DNA of 64,000 nucleotides from JABMOW01 sp964409335 (lineage in GTDB: Bacteria; Fidelibacterota; Marinisomatia; SCGC-AAA003-L08; JACNLC01): the NCBI GenBank assembly GCA_964409335.1, contig CAYPCW010000001.1, positions 1 to 64,000 on the forward strand, read 5' to 3'. Under the pieces are notes generated by a model. It saw only the letters and a program-made list of their open reading frames with translations. It was not told the DNA's origin and searched no databases. Each line of letters starts with the position of its first letter. The stretch's first letter is position 1. A program made the translations under genes and the position numbers. This document shows, piece after piece, positions 17,401 through 27,053 of the stretch.

Positions 17401-20400
17401 CTACCATGATACTTCCATCCCAATCTGGATATTTCTGGGAGACGAATACCAGTCCGGTCGATTATAATATTGCTGAATTGTATTTGGACGGAAGGGTTCC
17501 GTCGTATTCTGTTCCCGTTCAATCGCATTAGCTTCGTGAATGGTCTTCCCGGTTCTCCCGGTGTCTCTGTAAACCGTTATTTCATTCCGGGTGTCGAAGA
17601 GATTCTGGATATTCATGTAGATCCGACCTCTGGTTCCACGGGTAAAATATGTATCCCGGTACAGTTTAAGATCGAAATTGAACGTGGGTGTTTTCCGACG
17701 GCTGTTTTGTACCAGCGATGTGGCGATATTCTGTCCTGAATTTACCCCTTGCACGAACTCCGGGGTATAGGGATATCCACTTCCAAACTGAAACAGCAGT
17801 GTGGCTCCCGAAAGATCATTCCCCACAAACACATTTGCATTCAACGTGTGAGATTGATCCCAGTCAAGCGGGATGATCATCCTCGTCGGTTCACGGTTTT
17901 CACCGGACTGGATCGCGCCAAACTCTTCATCGGGGGCAGAGTTTGACCCTTCAGCGATCTGATAAGTGTAGTCAATATGCCAGGAATAATGAGAATTGAA
18001 TTGCTTGAACAACGTCAGGATAACCCCCCGCACATTCGAATAATCCTTGTTCACGTATGAATAATAGGATGCAATATTTGTCAATGCAACCGGAATACCG
18101 GTCGCTACCCAATCGCGCACATCGCGGTAATAACCCGTGACTTCCAGTTTAATCCCCGGGACAATTTCTTGCTGTAATCCTAACTCATAGCTCAAGGTCT
18201 TTTGAGGTTCCAGATCAGGGTTGCCGTATATGCCAAAGGTTGTCCCCACTTCCGTCATTTTATACCCGGGATTAGTATACAACAAATCAAAGTTTGGGAT
18301 CTGGAAAAAATATCCATAACTAAAATGAATGACACCCTTGTCGGATATAGGGTAAGCAATCCCCAGTCTGGGGCTGATCAGGGATTTTTTCGTCGTTCTT
18401 TTAAACCATCCTTTCTGGGTTTTAAGATCGGAGATATCGGGATAATTGCCGTAGTCCGCATAGGTATAATAGGTCGTATCCATTCCGTCGATGCTGACGA
18501 CATAATTTGAGGTATCCCCCCAATTGATGTTATAAAGCTCATCAAATTTTCCCTGATTTAGCAGTGTGTCCAACATTGGATTTCGCGGGTTAAAAATGTA
18601 AGGTTCATGCGGATTTGTTGGTACCCATGAATTCGGATCAAAATAATCATATCGGACTCCGAAGTTTAGTATCATATCACCGTATTCGATTTTATCCTGA
18701 AAATATGCGGAAAATTCCTTGGGAGTGTTTAAATAATATGAACGGTCCTGATTCCAATACTTCACCCAGGAAGGCATATTCTCTGGGCTTTCAATTCCGG
18801 ATTCCTGCATCAGCTGATAAATATTCAGAAGTTCAGGTTCAACGGCGGTATATGTTACATCACCACGGTAATTATCAATCAGGGCATAATCGTCCAGTTC
18901 AAGGCGGTGGTCCTGATAATCCATCCCAAACTTCACCTGGTTGAATTTATTGATCTGACTGGTCATATCGAACTTGACCTGTTTGGAGGTAGTCTGTCGC
19001 ATAAACCGGTTTCGGCTGACACCCCACCGGGCAAAAGATTCCTGTGGTGCATAAAATAATTGAAGATTGGAAAGATTATCTTCCCATTGCTGCAAGACGC
19101 TTTTGGGAAAGATGTCCCCTTCAATTTCCTGAAATCCGGCAGGCGTCGAATACCGGGAGTCTGTGATGTCTTTAAAAAGATAAGATTGAAATTTTTTATG
19201 ATTCTGTGAGATGTTAATATCAAAAAATATTTTGGATGAAAAGGAATGAGAAAAGTTAATTCCGATGAATTCGCCTTCTGAATAGTCAGTATTCCTTCCA
19301 TTTTGGGTCATTTGGCGATTGTGGTCATAATTCTGATATTTTTCCCGGCTGACAATCGTATTGAACCGGATTTTTGTCATAGGGGATAACTTCAGTGTCA
19401 GTTTGTTTTGCATACTCCATTTTTCCCGCCAATTCATCGCATTGAATTCCGGTGTTTTTAAGGACTCACCGGGATCCCACATTTCATTCCCCAGGTCGGA
19501 ATAAGATTCAAAGACATCCCTGATCCCGTTGGTTTCACCAAAATCAGGTCCAGGATAACCGGAGTCGCCGACACAAAGTCCATCCACCCCGCAATCGATA
19601 AAGGGTTCGCCGTCATCATATGCTCCATTCCCCAAATCGGAGTAGATTTCACCGACATCCCAAACGTCATTCGAGTTTAGATCAGTGAAGGGTTCTTCCA
19701 GGTCACGGATTAGATTTCCGTTATTGTCGGTAAAGACAGTGTCCCCGTACATGGTAAATGTATTTATCCCCCCAAGCCAGCCATCGGAACTGTAATACCG
19801 GCCTGAGCTGTAAAATGTCAGGAGATTTTTGACCAATGGGCCGCTGGCACTAAGCTCTAAATCTTTGTCTGTGGTGAGATTATAGGTATTGAGATGGGTG
19901 TACACAAGGTCGCCGGTTATTTTATCGCCGCTGTAAATTTTTATCCCGAAATCATAGTCGTTCCCACCATCTTTCGTAACCATGTTGATGATCCCGGACA
20001 TTGCACGCCCATACTCGGCATTAAAGGTTCCACTGATAACCTGTAATTCCTGGATATTATTATTCTCAATCGGAACCGACAGGGAACCGTCATAAACATC
20101 AGTGAGAGAAACTCCGTCAACCATGTACACAATTTCCGAACTTCGTCCGCCCCGGATATGGATTCCGCCTCCGGCATCCTGAGTTACTCCTCCCTGAAGC
20201 TTTAACACATCATGTATATCGGTGACCGGCATAACATCGATTTGATTGGCGGTGACTTTCGCTTCTGAATTGGTCACATCAAACTGAATGATCTTTGTTT
20301 GGGCAACGACCGTTACTTCAGACCCCTCAAGCGCCTGGACATTGAGTTGGATATCCAACCGGGTCGTTTGATCAACAGAAACCGCCACATTGGTAATTGA

Positions 20401-20643
20401 CATGGATTCATAACCGATCATCATCACTTTCACGTCGATTATCCCTGGTGAAATATTCAGGATCGCATAATCACCGGAAAGATCCGTCGCCGTACCCATG
20501 TCCGTATCGTGGATCATGATATTGCAGCCCAATAACGGCTCACCGGATTTTGCATCGGTGATCCTTCCTGAAATTTTTCCAGTCGTTCCGGAAAATATCC
20601 AACTCAGGCATATCATGACAAATAATGTGACTGTTTTGTTCAT
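17401..20643 (-). CDS. TonB-dependent outer-membrane receptor with carboxypeptidase-like N-domain
   Basis: The 1,080-residue protein has a signal peptide (to about residue 20) and a carboxypeptidase-regulatory-like Ig domain (GKISGRITDAKSGEPLLGC, 22-110). The plug follows (VLKLQGGVTQDAGGGIHIRGGRSSEIVYMVDG cut here as LKLQGGV, HIRGGRSSEIVYMVDGV; 130-230), then a 22-strand-type barrel ending in an aromatic residue (GMEVSW). A large loop at about residues 302-390 (bases 19475-19738) is full of acidic motifs such as EPFTDLNSNDVWDVGE and ESYSDLGNEMWDPGE. It should move bound oligosaccharides across the outer membrane using TonB energy. It resembles SusC functionally, but no SusD follows; the giant secreted protein starts eight bases later. 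A maltodextrin substrate is inferred from the locus. Confidence 0.9.
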   Translation of the reverse strand: MNKTVTLFVMICLSWIFSGTTGKISGRITDAKSGEPLLGCNIMIHDTDMGTATDLSGDYAILNISPGIIDVKVMMIGYESMSITNVAVSVDQTTRLDIQLNVQALEGSEVTVVAQTKIIQFDVTNSEAKVTANQIDVMPVTDIHDVLKLQGGVTQDAGGGIHIRGGRSSEIVYMVDGVSLTDVYDGSLSVPIENNNIQELQVISGTFNAEYGRAMSGIINMVTKDGGNDYDFGIKIYSGDKITGDLVYTHLNTYNLTTDKDLELSASGPLVKNLLTFYSSGRYYSSDGWLGGINTFTMYGDTVFTDNNGNLIRDLEEPFTDLNSNDVWDVGEIYSDLGNGAYDDGEPFIDCGVDGLCVGDSGYPGPDFGETNGIRDVFESYSDLGNEMWDPGESLKTPEFNAMNWREKWSMQNKLTLKLSPMTKIRFNTIVSREKYQNYDHNRQMTQNGRNTDYSEGEFIGINFSHSFSSKIFFDINISQNHKKFQSYLFKDITDSRYSTPAGFQEIEGDIFPKSVLQQWEDNLSNLQLFYAPQESFARWGVSRNRFMRQTTSKQVKFDMTSQINKFNQVKFGMDYQDHRLELDDYALIDNYRGDVTYTAVEPELLNIYQLMQESGIESPENMPSWVKYWNQDRSYYLNTPKEFSAYFQDKIEYGDMILNFGVRYDYFDPNSWVPTNPHEPYIFNPRNPMLDTLLNQGKFDELYNINWGDTSNYVVSIDGMDTTYYTYADYGNYPDISDLKTQKGWFKRTTKKSLISPRLGIAYPISDKGVIHFSYGYFFQIPNFDLLYTNPGYKMTEVGTTFGIYGNPDLEPQKTLSYELGLQQEIVPGIKLEVTGYYRDVRDWVATGIPVALTNIASYYSYVNKDYSNVRGVILTLFKQFNSHYSWHIDYTYQIAEGSNSAPDEEFGAIQSGENREPTRMIIPLDWDQSHTLNANVFVGNDLSGATLLFQFGSGYPYTPEFVQGVNSGQNIATSLVQNSRRKTPTFNFDLKLYRDTYFTRGTRGRIYMNIQNLFDTRNEITVYRDTGRTGKTIHEANAIEREQNTTEPFRPNTIQQYYNRPDWYSSPRNIQIGMEVSW

Positions 20644-20653
20644 ACTGGAATCC

Positions 20654-21919
20654 TCACAACCTAAACGATTTTAATAATTGCCGGTTAATTTTGATTTCTG
20701 CACCTGTTTTTAATTTTTCAATAAAAGTAAGGTAAACTTCTTTTTGATTGATGGAATCATTTTCCGCCTGTGCCTGAGCCAAGACATTATCCAGGAGCAG
20801 TGTTATTGTCCGTTGTTCTTTTGCTTGTTTAATTTTTTGCAGAACCGCATCATCGTTCCGCCAGCCGGCACTTTCGATATTTCGAAATAGGTATTCTCTG
20901 ACACAGAGTCCCGTCAGCATGTCATAGAGGGTTTGGGAGTCGATAACCTGTTTTCGCTGATTTGGGGTCGTTTCCCGCAAATGCGAGCATATCGCTTCCG
21001 CATCCCACGTCAGATTGCCCGTATCCAGATAAATATCTCTCAGTTCCTTTGGTATATTGCTTCCCGTTTCAACAATATCGATAAAATGATCGAAAAGCAA
21101 TTGCAGGTTTTCCGTACTGATCAATGGTTTATATTGCAGGGCATAAACATGGGTTAATTCCTTCACCTTATCTTTCAGGAGGCGTTGCTGCATGATGGAT
21201 AAAAAATCTGCCTGATGAATCTGAAAATCGAATTCGGTGACCAACGGCTCATAAGTTCGATCCAATACCTGAATGATGCTGTAGCCCATAGCCGTCTTCA
21301 CGGGGTCAGACACTTCCCCATCCTTTAGGGAATAGGCAACATTTTCAAATGCAGGATCCATATCATCAAAGGAAAAATAACCAAGATCACCACCGCTTTC
21401 TGCCAATTGCTGTGAATCAAATATTTCCCGGGCTAAAATCCCGAAGGTCTCTCCCTGGTCAAGACGAACTTTTAATAATTTGGCTTCTTCAAGAGTTTTG
21501 GCATAAAGGTGTCGCGCATGGATGTCGATCTTTGACCGTCGAAATGCTTCTCTCACCGCGTTGTCAGAGACATGGAAACCGTCCGCAATTTCTCTGTAAT
21601 AGAATTCGTTCAACAGTGTCTGTCTTACAATACTGTTTATTTTTTTCGCAATCGCCGGGTCATTATCGAACCGGGTTTCAAGGGCATAATTTAACAAAAA
21701 CAGTCTGTCAACCTCACTTTTCAGCACACCGGAGCGAAACAACATATTATCTTTTACACCGGTAAAAGCCAAAAATGATTGATAGTCATTGATAAACTTA
21801 TCCAGATGAATCTCACCAAATTCGGTAGAAGCAATTACCGGAGATTGCTCCTGTTCCGTATACCCGTCACAGACAATCAGACAAAGGGCGGCAGCCACGA
21901 TAATGCTATTTTTTAACAT
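20654..21919 (-). CDS. Lipoprotein peptidyl-prolyl isomerase, parvulin/SurA type
   Basis: The preferred start MLKNSIIVAAALCLIVCDG (21919) gives a lipoprotein signal with lipidated Cys in LIVC; a start at 21961 would only add residues before the signal. An N-terminal helical chaperone region (about 30-135) leads to a parvulin domain (HARHLYAKTLEEAKLLKVRL, ESGGDLGYFS, AFENVAYSLKDGEVSDPV, GYSIIQVLD; about 135-225) and a C-terminal helical part. Such periplasmic foldases help outer-membrane proteins mature. It overlaps the preceding GH13 gene by 14 bases and lies 10 bases before the TonB receptor, suggesting a dedicated folding helper for the large receptor and its partner. A general SurA role is equally possible. 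Confidence 0.85.
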   Translation of the reverse strand: MLKNSIIVAAALCLIVCDGYTEQEQSPVIASTEFGEIHLDKFINDYQSFLAFTGVKDNMLFRSGVLKSEVDRLFLLNYALETRFDNDPAIAKKINSIVRQTLLNEFYYREIADGFHVSDNAVREAFRRSKIDIHARHLYAKTLEEAKLLKVRLDQGETFGILAREIFDSQQLAESGGDLGYFSFDDMDPAFENVAYSLKDGEVSDPVKTAMGYSIIQVLDRTYEPLVTEFDFQIHQADFLSIMQQRLLKDKVKELTHVYALQYKPLISTENLQLLFDHFIDIVETGSNIPKELRDIYLDTGNLTWDAEAICSHLRETTPNQRKQVIDSQTLYDMLTGLCVREYLFRNIESAGWRNDDAVLQKIKQAKEQRTITLLLDNVLAQAQAENDSINQKEVYLTFIEKLKTGAEIKINRQLLKSFRL

Positions 21920-23735
21920 AAATGTTGAAGCTTTTACCTTCCATTGAGTCTGATATGACAATCCGCTTTGAATTGGTAAAAAGAAGAGCCCATTCTGAAG
22001 GATTTTCCCCGGCCATTTTAAGCAGCGTATGAAGATTGAAATCCTGCCGGTGATTACTGCCGTTGAAAATGGCGATGATATAAGAATTCAAAAACTCCCG
22101 GGAAAATGCAAAAAGATCGTGCTCATTGTCAGCAAATAAAACCCTGTAATTCCCCCTTGTCAATGAGGGGTGCGCCTTTCGGATGTCGATCATATGCTTA
22201 TAAAATTGCAGCAAATTCATATCCGGTTCAACAATGTCCACCGGACGGGGGTCTCCAAAGGGATGATGGGTCTCATCTTCATAAATGTAGTCTGCCCAGA
22301 CCATCGGTTTGCGTTCGTCCGGGTCGTCAGCCCCCCACATCCCCACCTCATCTCCGTAGTAGATGTACGGTGCGCCGGGGAATAAAAACTGAAAACCCAA
22401 TGCAATTTCCTGTTTTTGTCTTTCTGTGCTATTGGGTTTTCGAATGAGATATTCCGGGTTGTGACTCAAATTATTTGCATGGTCAATCCAGCGATCCGGG
22501 TTCACACATGCGGATGCAAACCGTTCGTTATCGTGCGATCCAATCAAATTCTGGATGTTCAAAATGTTTTCATATCCATAATCATTGATAAATCCATTTA
22601 ACAGATCTTCGAATTGTGCAGGTCCAATTTTCTTTTCTTCAAAAAGAAAATATTTATAGACTGCATCTCCGAATCGGTAATTCATGACGCTATGAAACGC
22701 ATCGCCTTTCAACCAGGGAGCGGCATTAAACATTTTATTATTTGGATAATCCTCCCACCATACTTCACCGGTAAGATAGGCATTGGGATTGATATCTGTG
22801 ACCCAGCCCCTGAAGGTCCGCCAAAAATTGATATTGACCATATCTGCGACATCCAGCCGCCAGCCATCTATACCATCAGAGGGATCGCCATCATCATTGG
22901 GGTCCATCCAGCGTTTCACAATCGAATGGATGTGCTCGCTGATGGGTGGTATGAGTCCGTGATCATCCTCTTTCAATTCAGGGAGATCGTGAACCCCAAA
23001 CCAACCGGCATACTCAAATTCATCTTCGGGTGTGGCAGGATCATCCCATGAGGTGATGGTAAACCAGTCTGAGAACATGCTCTCTTTTCCGTTTTTTCGA
23101 ACATCTTCCAACGCCCAAAATGGGATACCCACATGGTTAAATACCCCATCTATGATAATGTGCATATCCCGGCGATGAACTTCATTTATGAGAACAAGGA
23201 ACAGACTGTCAGCCGTTGTCCACTGCCATGTCACCGGGTCTGCCGGGTTTTCCTCCTTCCATAATGCAACATCCCGCTGAGGATCGGGTCCAAAATTATT
23301 ATCGATATGATGGAAATAGGTCGCACCGTATTTGTGAGAGGACGGGGATTCAAATACCGGATTTAAGTAAACGGCGTTCACTCCCAACCCGGCCAGATAA
23401 TCAAGTTTGTCAATGATCCCCTGAATATCTCCGCCGTATCTTCTCAATTGAGCGTTATAATAAAATCCTCTGCCGTTTTCTTCTTCCCAGGGCTGGAGTT
23501 TATACCAGTCATCGGTCCAGGGTGTAATGTTCCAGGATGTTTGAACATCATACGGCCAGGTACCGGTCAACGTTTCGGTGGTCGGGTCATTTAAAGGATC
23601 ACCATTTCGAAAGCGCTCCGGAAAAATTTGATACCATATAGCATCTTTAGTCCAGTTCGGGAAACGGGGCTCGGATTGACTCGCGCCAACCGAAACTAAT
23701 AACGCAGATATTATTGTGATATTGATTGTTTTCAT
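21906..23735 (-). CDS. Secreted GH13 alpha-glucosidase or neopullulanase-like amylase
   Basis: The start chosen is the ATG at 23735, which begins the signal peptide MKTINITIISALLVSVGASQ; an in-frame ATG at 23804 would add 23 residues overlapping the ROK gene and hide the signal. The 609-residue product goes almost straight into the catalytic barrel (DAIWYQIFPERFRNGDP). Conserved regions: DGVFNH (196-201), GWRLD with nucleophile Asp295, TGEVWW with Glu324 and GSHDNER with Asp402. The barrel pattern is close to neopullulanase/cyclomaltodextrinase-like enzymes, but no separate N-terminal CBM34 is evident. It should hydrolyse maltodextrins in the periplasm or outside. Its promoter region holds the perfect locus palindrome 47 bases upstream. 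Confidence 0.9.
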   Translation of the reverse strand: MKTINITIISALLVSVGASQSEPRFPNWTKDAIWYQIFPERFRNGDPLNDPTTETLTGTWPYDVQTSWNITPWTDDWYKLQPWEEENGRGFYYNAQLRRYGGDIQGIIDKLDYLAGLGVNAVYLNPVFESPSSHKYGATYFHHIDNNFGPDPQRDVALWKEENPADPVTWQWTTADSLFLVLINEVHRRDMHIIIDGVFNHVGIPFWALEDVRKNGKESMFSDWFTITSWDDPATPEDEFEYAGWFGVHDLPELKEDDHGLIPPISEHIHSIVKRWMDPNDDGDPSDGIDGWRLDVADMVNINFWRTFRGWVTDINPNAYLTGEVWWEDYPNNKMFNAAPWLKGDAFHSVMNYRFGDAVYKYFLFEEKKIGPAQFEDLLNGFINDYGYENILNIQNLIGSHDNERFASACVNPDRWIDHANNLSHNPEYLIRKPNSTERQKQEIALGFQFLFPGAPYIYYGDEVGMWGADDPDERKPMVWADYIYEDETHHPFGDPRPVDIVEPDMNLLQFYKHMIDIRKAHPSLTRGNYRVLFADNEHDLFAFSREFLNSYIIAIFNGSNHRQDFNLHTLLKMAGENPSEWALLFTNSKRIVISDSMEGKSFNIYVKK

Positions 23736-23781
23736 AAAAGTGAAACCGCTTAATATGTCTGGTAAATCACGAGAGAATTTA

Positions 23782-23801
23782 GTAACTCCAAATTGAGTTA
23801 C
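23782..23801. promoter_or_regulatory. Palindromic operator candidate upstream of the secreted GH13 gene
   Basis: A perfect inverted repeat GTAACTC-N6-GAGTTAC occupies 20 bases, 47 bases before the GH13 start at 23735. It overlaps the ROK stop codon (23798-23800). On the minus strand it fits between a weak TTGGTA and TAAATT separated by 17 bases, which could be -35 and -10 elements. A second copy lies downstream of the -10 of the TrmB-type regulator gene; the two share TTAGTAACTC and a downstream GAGT. TrmB regulators bind palindromes at sugar genes, so this is the most economical ligand. The binding itself is inference. Confidence 0.6.
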
Positions 23802-24694
23802 CAATTATTTTTTACCCACTTCGCCGCACCCAGCTTCGCTGATTTTTCTTTTTCCGTGCTTTCTAATACAGGGCAATGAAAATGCCGATATGCCGGAGAA
23901 AACCGGGAAATTTCTCTAAACATCGTATCACAAAAAAGAGGGAAGGCATGTGAGATTCCCCCGCCAATCGTGATTAAATCCGGATCAATCATATTTATCG
24001 CATGAGACAAAAAAGTGCCTAATCTGACGCCGTATGCCGTCCATATTTCCAGAGCATCAATATTTCCTGAACTGCCCAACTCATATAAACTTTTTGGAGA
24101 ATAGACCTTGTTAAATTTTGTGATTGATAATTTATCGATTCCCCGAATCGCAATCTCATCCTCCCAATTACCCGCTCCGATGGGTGAAATTCCATACTCC
24201 GCAGCCATCCCGTGAGCGCCGGTAAAAATCTGACCGTGGTTCACGATACCAATACCCAGTCCCGTCCCTAAAGTGATACTGACCAGCACATTGGGATTTC
24301 GATGATGGTTGTACACCCATTCTCCCAGCGCAAATAAATTTGCATCATTTTCAATAATAACCGGGGAATTGACAATACGTCGGAGTTCGGAAGCGATGGG
24401 AAATTCCTGAAACAACGGTAAATTGGGTGTCTCCAGTATGATACCGGATCGTGGATTCAACGGACCCGGACATGCCAGACCAACCCCCAGAATGCGGTTC
24501 GGGCTTATATTATTCCGATTTTCCAATTCAGTAATCTGATCGGCAATCCCCTGTAATAAAAGGTCGGTTTTGGGGAAATCTGAGATCATCGCCAGGGGGG
24601 AATGATCGATCTGGTCTAAATTTAAATTGTACAGCGTACTGGAAAACGTGGTTCCTCCAATATCGGTGCCAATGATAAACGAAAGGGTATCCAT
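23798..24694 (-). CDS. ROK-family sugar kinase (glucokinase-like), without the usual zinc cysteines
   Basis: The 298-residue protein has the ROK ATP site FIIGTDIGGTTFSS (residues 6-19), VGLACPGPLNP (71-81), the sugar-site ENDANLFALGEW with likely base Asp117, and the second phosphate motif ITLGTGLGIGI. It probably phosphorylates glucose released from maltodextrin in the cytoplasm. The usual ROK zinc motif CxCGxxGCxE is absent: the matching segment reads EYGISPIGAGNWEDEIA. This may mean a zinc-free fold or a changed substrate. It starts two bases after the upstream amylase stop, so it is translated from the same mRNA. A role as a sugar-sensing regulator is unlikely because there is no helix-turn-helix domain. 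Confidence 0.82.
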   Translation of the reverse strand: MDTLSFIIGTDIGGTTFSSTLYNLNLDQIDHSPLAMISDFPKTDLLLQGIADQITELENRNNISPNRILGVGLACPGPLNPRSGIILETPNLPLFQEFPIASELRRIVNSPVIIENDANLFALGEWVYNHHRNPNVLVSITLGTGLGIGIVNHGQIFTGAHGMAAEYGISPIGAGNWEDEIAIRGIDKLSITKFNKVYSPKSLYELGSSGNIDALEIWTAYGVRLGTFLSHAINMIDPDLITIGGGISHAFPLFCDTMFREISRFSPAYRHFHCPVLESTEKEKSAKLGAAKWVKNNW

Positions 24695-24696
24695 AT

Positions 24697-27048
24697 TTAT
24701 TGTATTTGAAGAATTTTGGTCTGAAAAGGCTGGATATGCGTGGAAAGCACCCCCCCCGGGGTATCAATAAATGAGCGGTGTAAAAGTGATACCGCCTTTG
24801 TGGTGTTTTTTGATAATTGCAGATTGATCTCCCGATCCACAGGAGAGTTGTTGAAAATGACGAGGATGCGCTCATCAAAGTATATTTTCATCCAGCAGGT
24901 GACATCCTTCTCCTCATGAACCACCAGCAAATCACCCAGTGACAATGCAGGATATTTTCGTCGGAGTTTTATGAGTTGACTCATTTTCTGAAGATGAAGC
25001 GTTTCAGATTCGGTCAGTTGATCACCAAATCTCATCATTCTTCGATTATCCGGATCATTAGCGCCGATTTGTCCGATCTCTTCACCATAATACACGACAG
25101 GCAATCCGGGTAGGCACATATTATAGGCGGTGAACATGAATAATTTATCGTAACTGAACTTGTGGTTGACGTGCTGCGGTGGATCTGCATATCCCCTTTC
25201 GGTACCGTTTTCATCAAATCCAACCTGACCGTCAGCAAATGCAATAAACCGCACCTGATCGTGACTGCTGGTGAGCGTTCCCATCTCATTCACCGGCTGA
25301 AAAAAATCCAGATTGGATGAAATGGTCTGATTTAATTTTACAAAATCAGGATGTCCGGAAAATTGCCATCTGCCTTCAAAGTACAACTCAAAATTGAATT
25401 GGGAATCCAACTCTCCGGGGTTCACAAAAGAACCGATCAGATCATTGCTCCCGAAGGATTCACCAATCTGGAAAAATTTGTCGGAGACCGTTTGTTTAAG
25501 CTGCCGGTTCAGTTGTTTCCAAAAGGAATGAGGCACATGTTTCGTGGCGTCTTGCCGAAAGCCGTCAAACTGATACTCCATGATCCAAAATTCGGCATCC
25601 TGCACAACCTGATGAATCGCATCCGGATTCTCCACAAAATTAAATGACGGTAGAAATGTATCAAACCAGGTGGTCAGCATGGTCTCGCCGGACCAATTGC
25701 GGATGTTCATCGTACCATCGGGTAATGTCACCCGGCCATACCAGTCCCGATGGGTTTTGAAATATGGGTGATCTTCATGGGTATGGTTACTCACAAAGTC
25801 CAGCAAAACTTTAATTTGGCTGGAATGTGCGTCCGAGATAAACTGCTTTAATTGGGATTCGGTTGTAAAGCGGTCGTCTGGCAGCCGCGGATCCGTGGGC
25901 CAATAGCCATGATATCCGGTATATTTACGGTTTGGCGGGACATATTCGGTAAAACCGCCTTCAGCATTTTTCATGACCGGCGATATCCACAGGGCATTCA
26001 CCCCTAATTTTTCGAAATATCCTTCCTTCAATTTTTGGTTGATACCCGGAATATCGCCTCCCTGAAAATTTGCCATCGGATGAATTTCCGGGTCATCTAC
26101 AGGTCGATCATTCGATGGGTCGCCATTCATGAATCGATCTACGATAATGGAATATAAAACCGAAAAATGCCAGTCATCAGGCACTTGCTCCGGGGTAAGT
26201 ATCTGGCCGTCTGATATGAGTGTATGATTTTCCCGGGTGATCTGACCCGCAGCATTTTCAGCAAAAACACGAATCGTCCCCGACCTGTGGTTAATCAGAC
26301 CGGTGATTGTCAAATTTCCAATGTCATAGTTCCAGTATTTTCGATCCAGAAGGGTGTTATCGAACATGACCCAAATTTTATCTGGCTGCACCGTCTCTAA
26401 ATCCATTGCAGGAATAAATGTATACGTGACAGAAAGCGTGTCCTGTCGTCGATGATATGTATCCTTGATGAACATCCCGGAATTTTTTATCAGGTCTCTG
26501 CCAATCTCAAATATAGAATTAAATCCACCGATCCCATTGGCGACAGAATCGGGATTCATGGGATCCAGAACCTCCGATTTGTCGGCAACAAATTTGTATT
26601 CGTAGGAACCAGGCTTAAGGTACAGCTTTCGGTGCCAGTTATTATCATCGCCTTTTGACAGTTTATGGGAATTCCGGTTCCAGTCATTGAAATATCCCAT
26701 CACATAAATATCATTCCCTTTTTTTGTGCCCGGATAGGTGAAATCTACTTCAATTGTTGGTTGAACTTTGATCATCAAAGTATTTTTTTCTTCACCCAAC
26801 TGTAACGTGAGGGTGTGGATTCCCCTTACATCTGTATTCGGGATCACGAACAAACTGTCTCCCCGAATATCAAAGGTAAAATCATCTGAATTTTCGATAG
26901 TGAACAGTCCATCCTGTTGAATTCTGTAATTCCCCAGATCGATACCGGTGATTGTCCCCCTTCTAACAGATATGGAAGGGATGGTTTCCAGAGATGCTGA
27001 AAGCAGGCATGCGGTGATAAATAAAATTGTAATGGATAATTTTTTCAT
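24697..27048 (-). CDS. Secreted GH13 alpha-amylase with N-terminal beta domains
   Basis: The preferred start ATG at 27048 begins MKKLSITILFITACLLSAS, a signal peptide; a GTG two codons upstream overlaps the previous stop. Two or three beta modules come first (to about residue 290), including a CBM48/AMPK-beta-like segment (NDIYVMGYFNDWNRN...GSYEYKFVAD). The GH13 barrel follows (LYSIIVDRFMNGDP). Regions: LLDFVSNH, FDGFRQDATKH with nucleophile Asp500, IGESFGS with Glu530, and SSHDQVRF with Asp597. Arg-Gln replaces the usual Arg-hydrophobic before the nucleophile, as in some SusG-like and cyclomaltodextrinase enzymes. It should cleave alpha-1,4 bonds of starch outside or in the periplasm. It lies five bases downstream of a pullulanase-like gene. 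Confidence 0.9.
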   Translation of the reverse strand: MKKLSITILFITACLLSASLETIPSISVRRGTITGIDLGNYRIQQDGLFTIENSDDFTFDIRGDSLFVIPNTDVRGIHTLTLQLGEEKNTLMIKVQPTIEVDFTYPGTKKGNDIYVMGYFNDWNRNSHKLSKGDDNNWHRKLYLKPGSYEYKFVADKSEVLDPMNPDSVANGIGGFNSIFEIGRDLIKNSGMFIKDTYHRRQDTLSVTYTFIPAMDLETVQPDKIWVMFDNTLLDRKYWNYDIGNLTITGLINHRSGTIRVFAENAAGQITRENHTLISDGQILTPEQVPDDWHFSVLYSIIVDRFMNGDPSNDRPVDDPEIHPMANFQGGDIPGINQKLKEGYFEKLGVNALWISPVMKNAEGGFTEYVPPNRKYTGYHGYWPTDPRLPDDRFTTESQLKQFISDAHSSQIKVLLDFVSNHTHEDHPYFKTHRDWYGRVTLPDGTMNIRNWSGETMLTTWFDTFLPSFNFVENPDAIHQVVQDAEFWIMEYQFDGFRQDATKHVPHSFWKQLNRQLKQTVSDKFFQIGESFGSNDLIGSFVNPGELDSQFNFELYFEGRWQFSGHPDFVKLNQTISSNLDFFQPVNEMGTLTSSHDQVRFIAFADGQVGFDENGTERGYADPPQHVNHKFSYDKLFMFTAYNMCLPGLPVVYYGEEIGQIGANDPDNRRMMRFGDQLTESETLHLQKMSQLIKLRRKYPALSLGDLLVVHEEKDVTCWMKIYFDERILVIFNNSPVDREINLQLSKNTTKAVSLLHRSFIDTPGGVLSTHIQPFQTKILQIQ

Positions 27049-27053
27049 GATCA

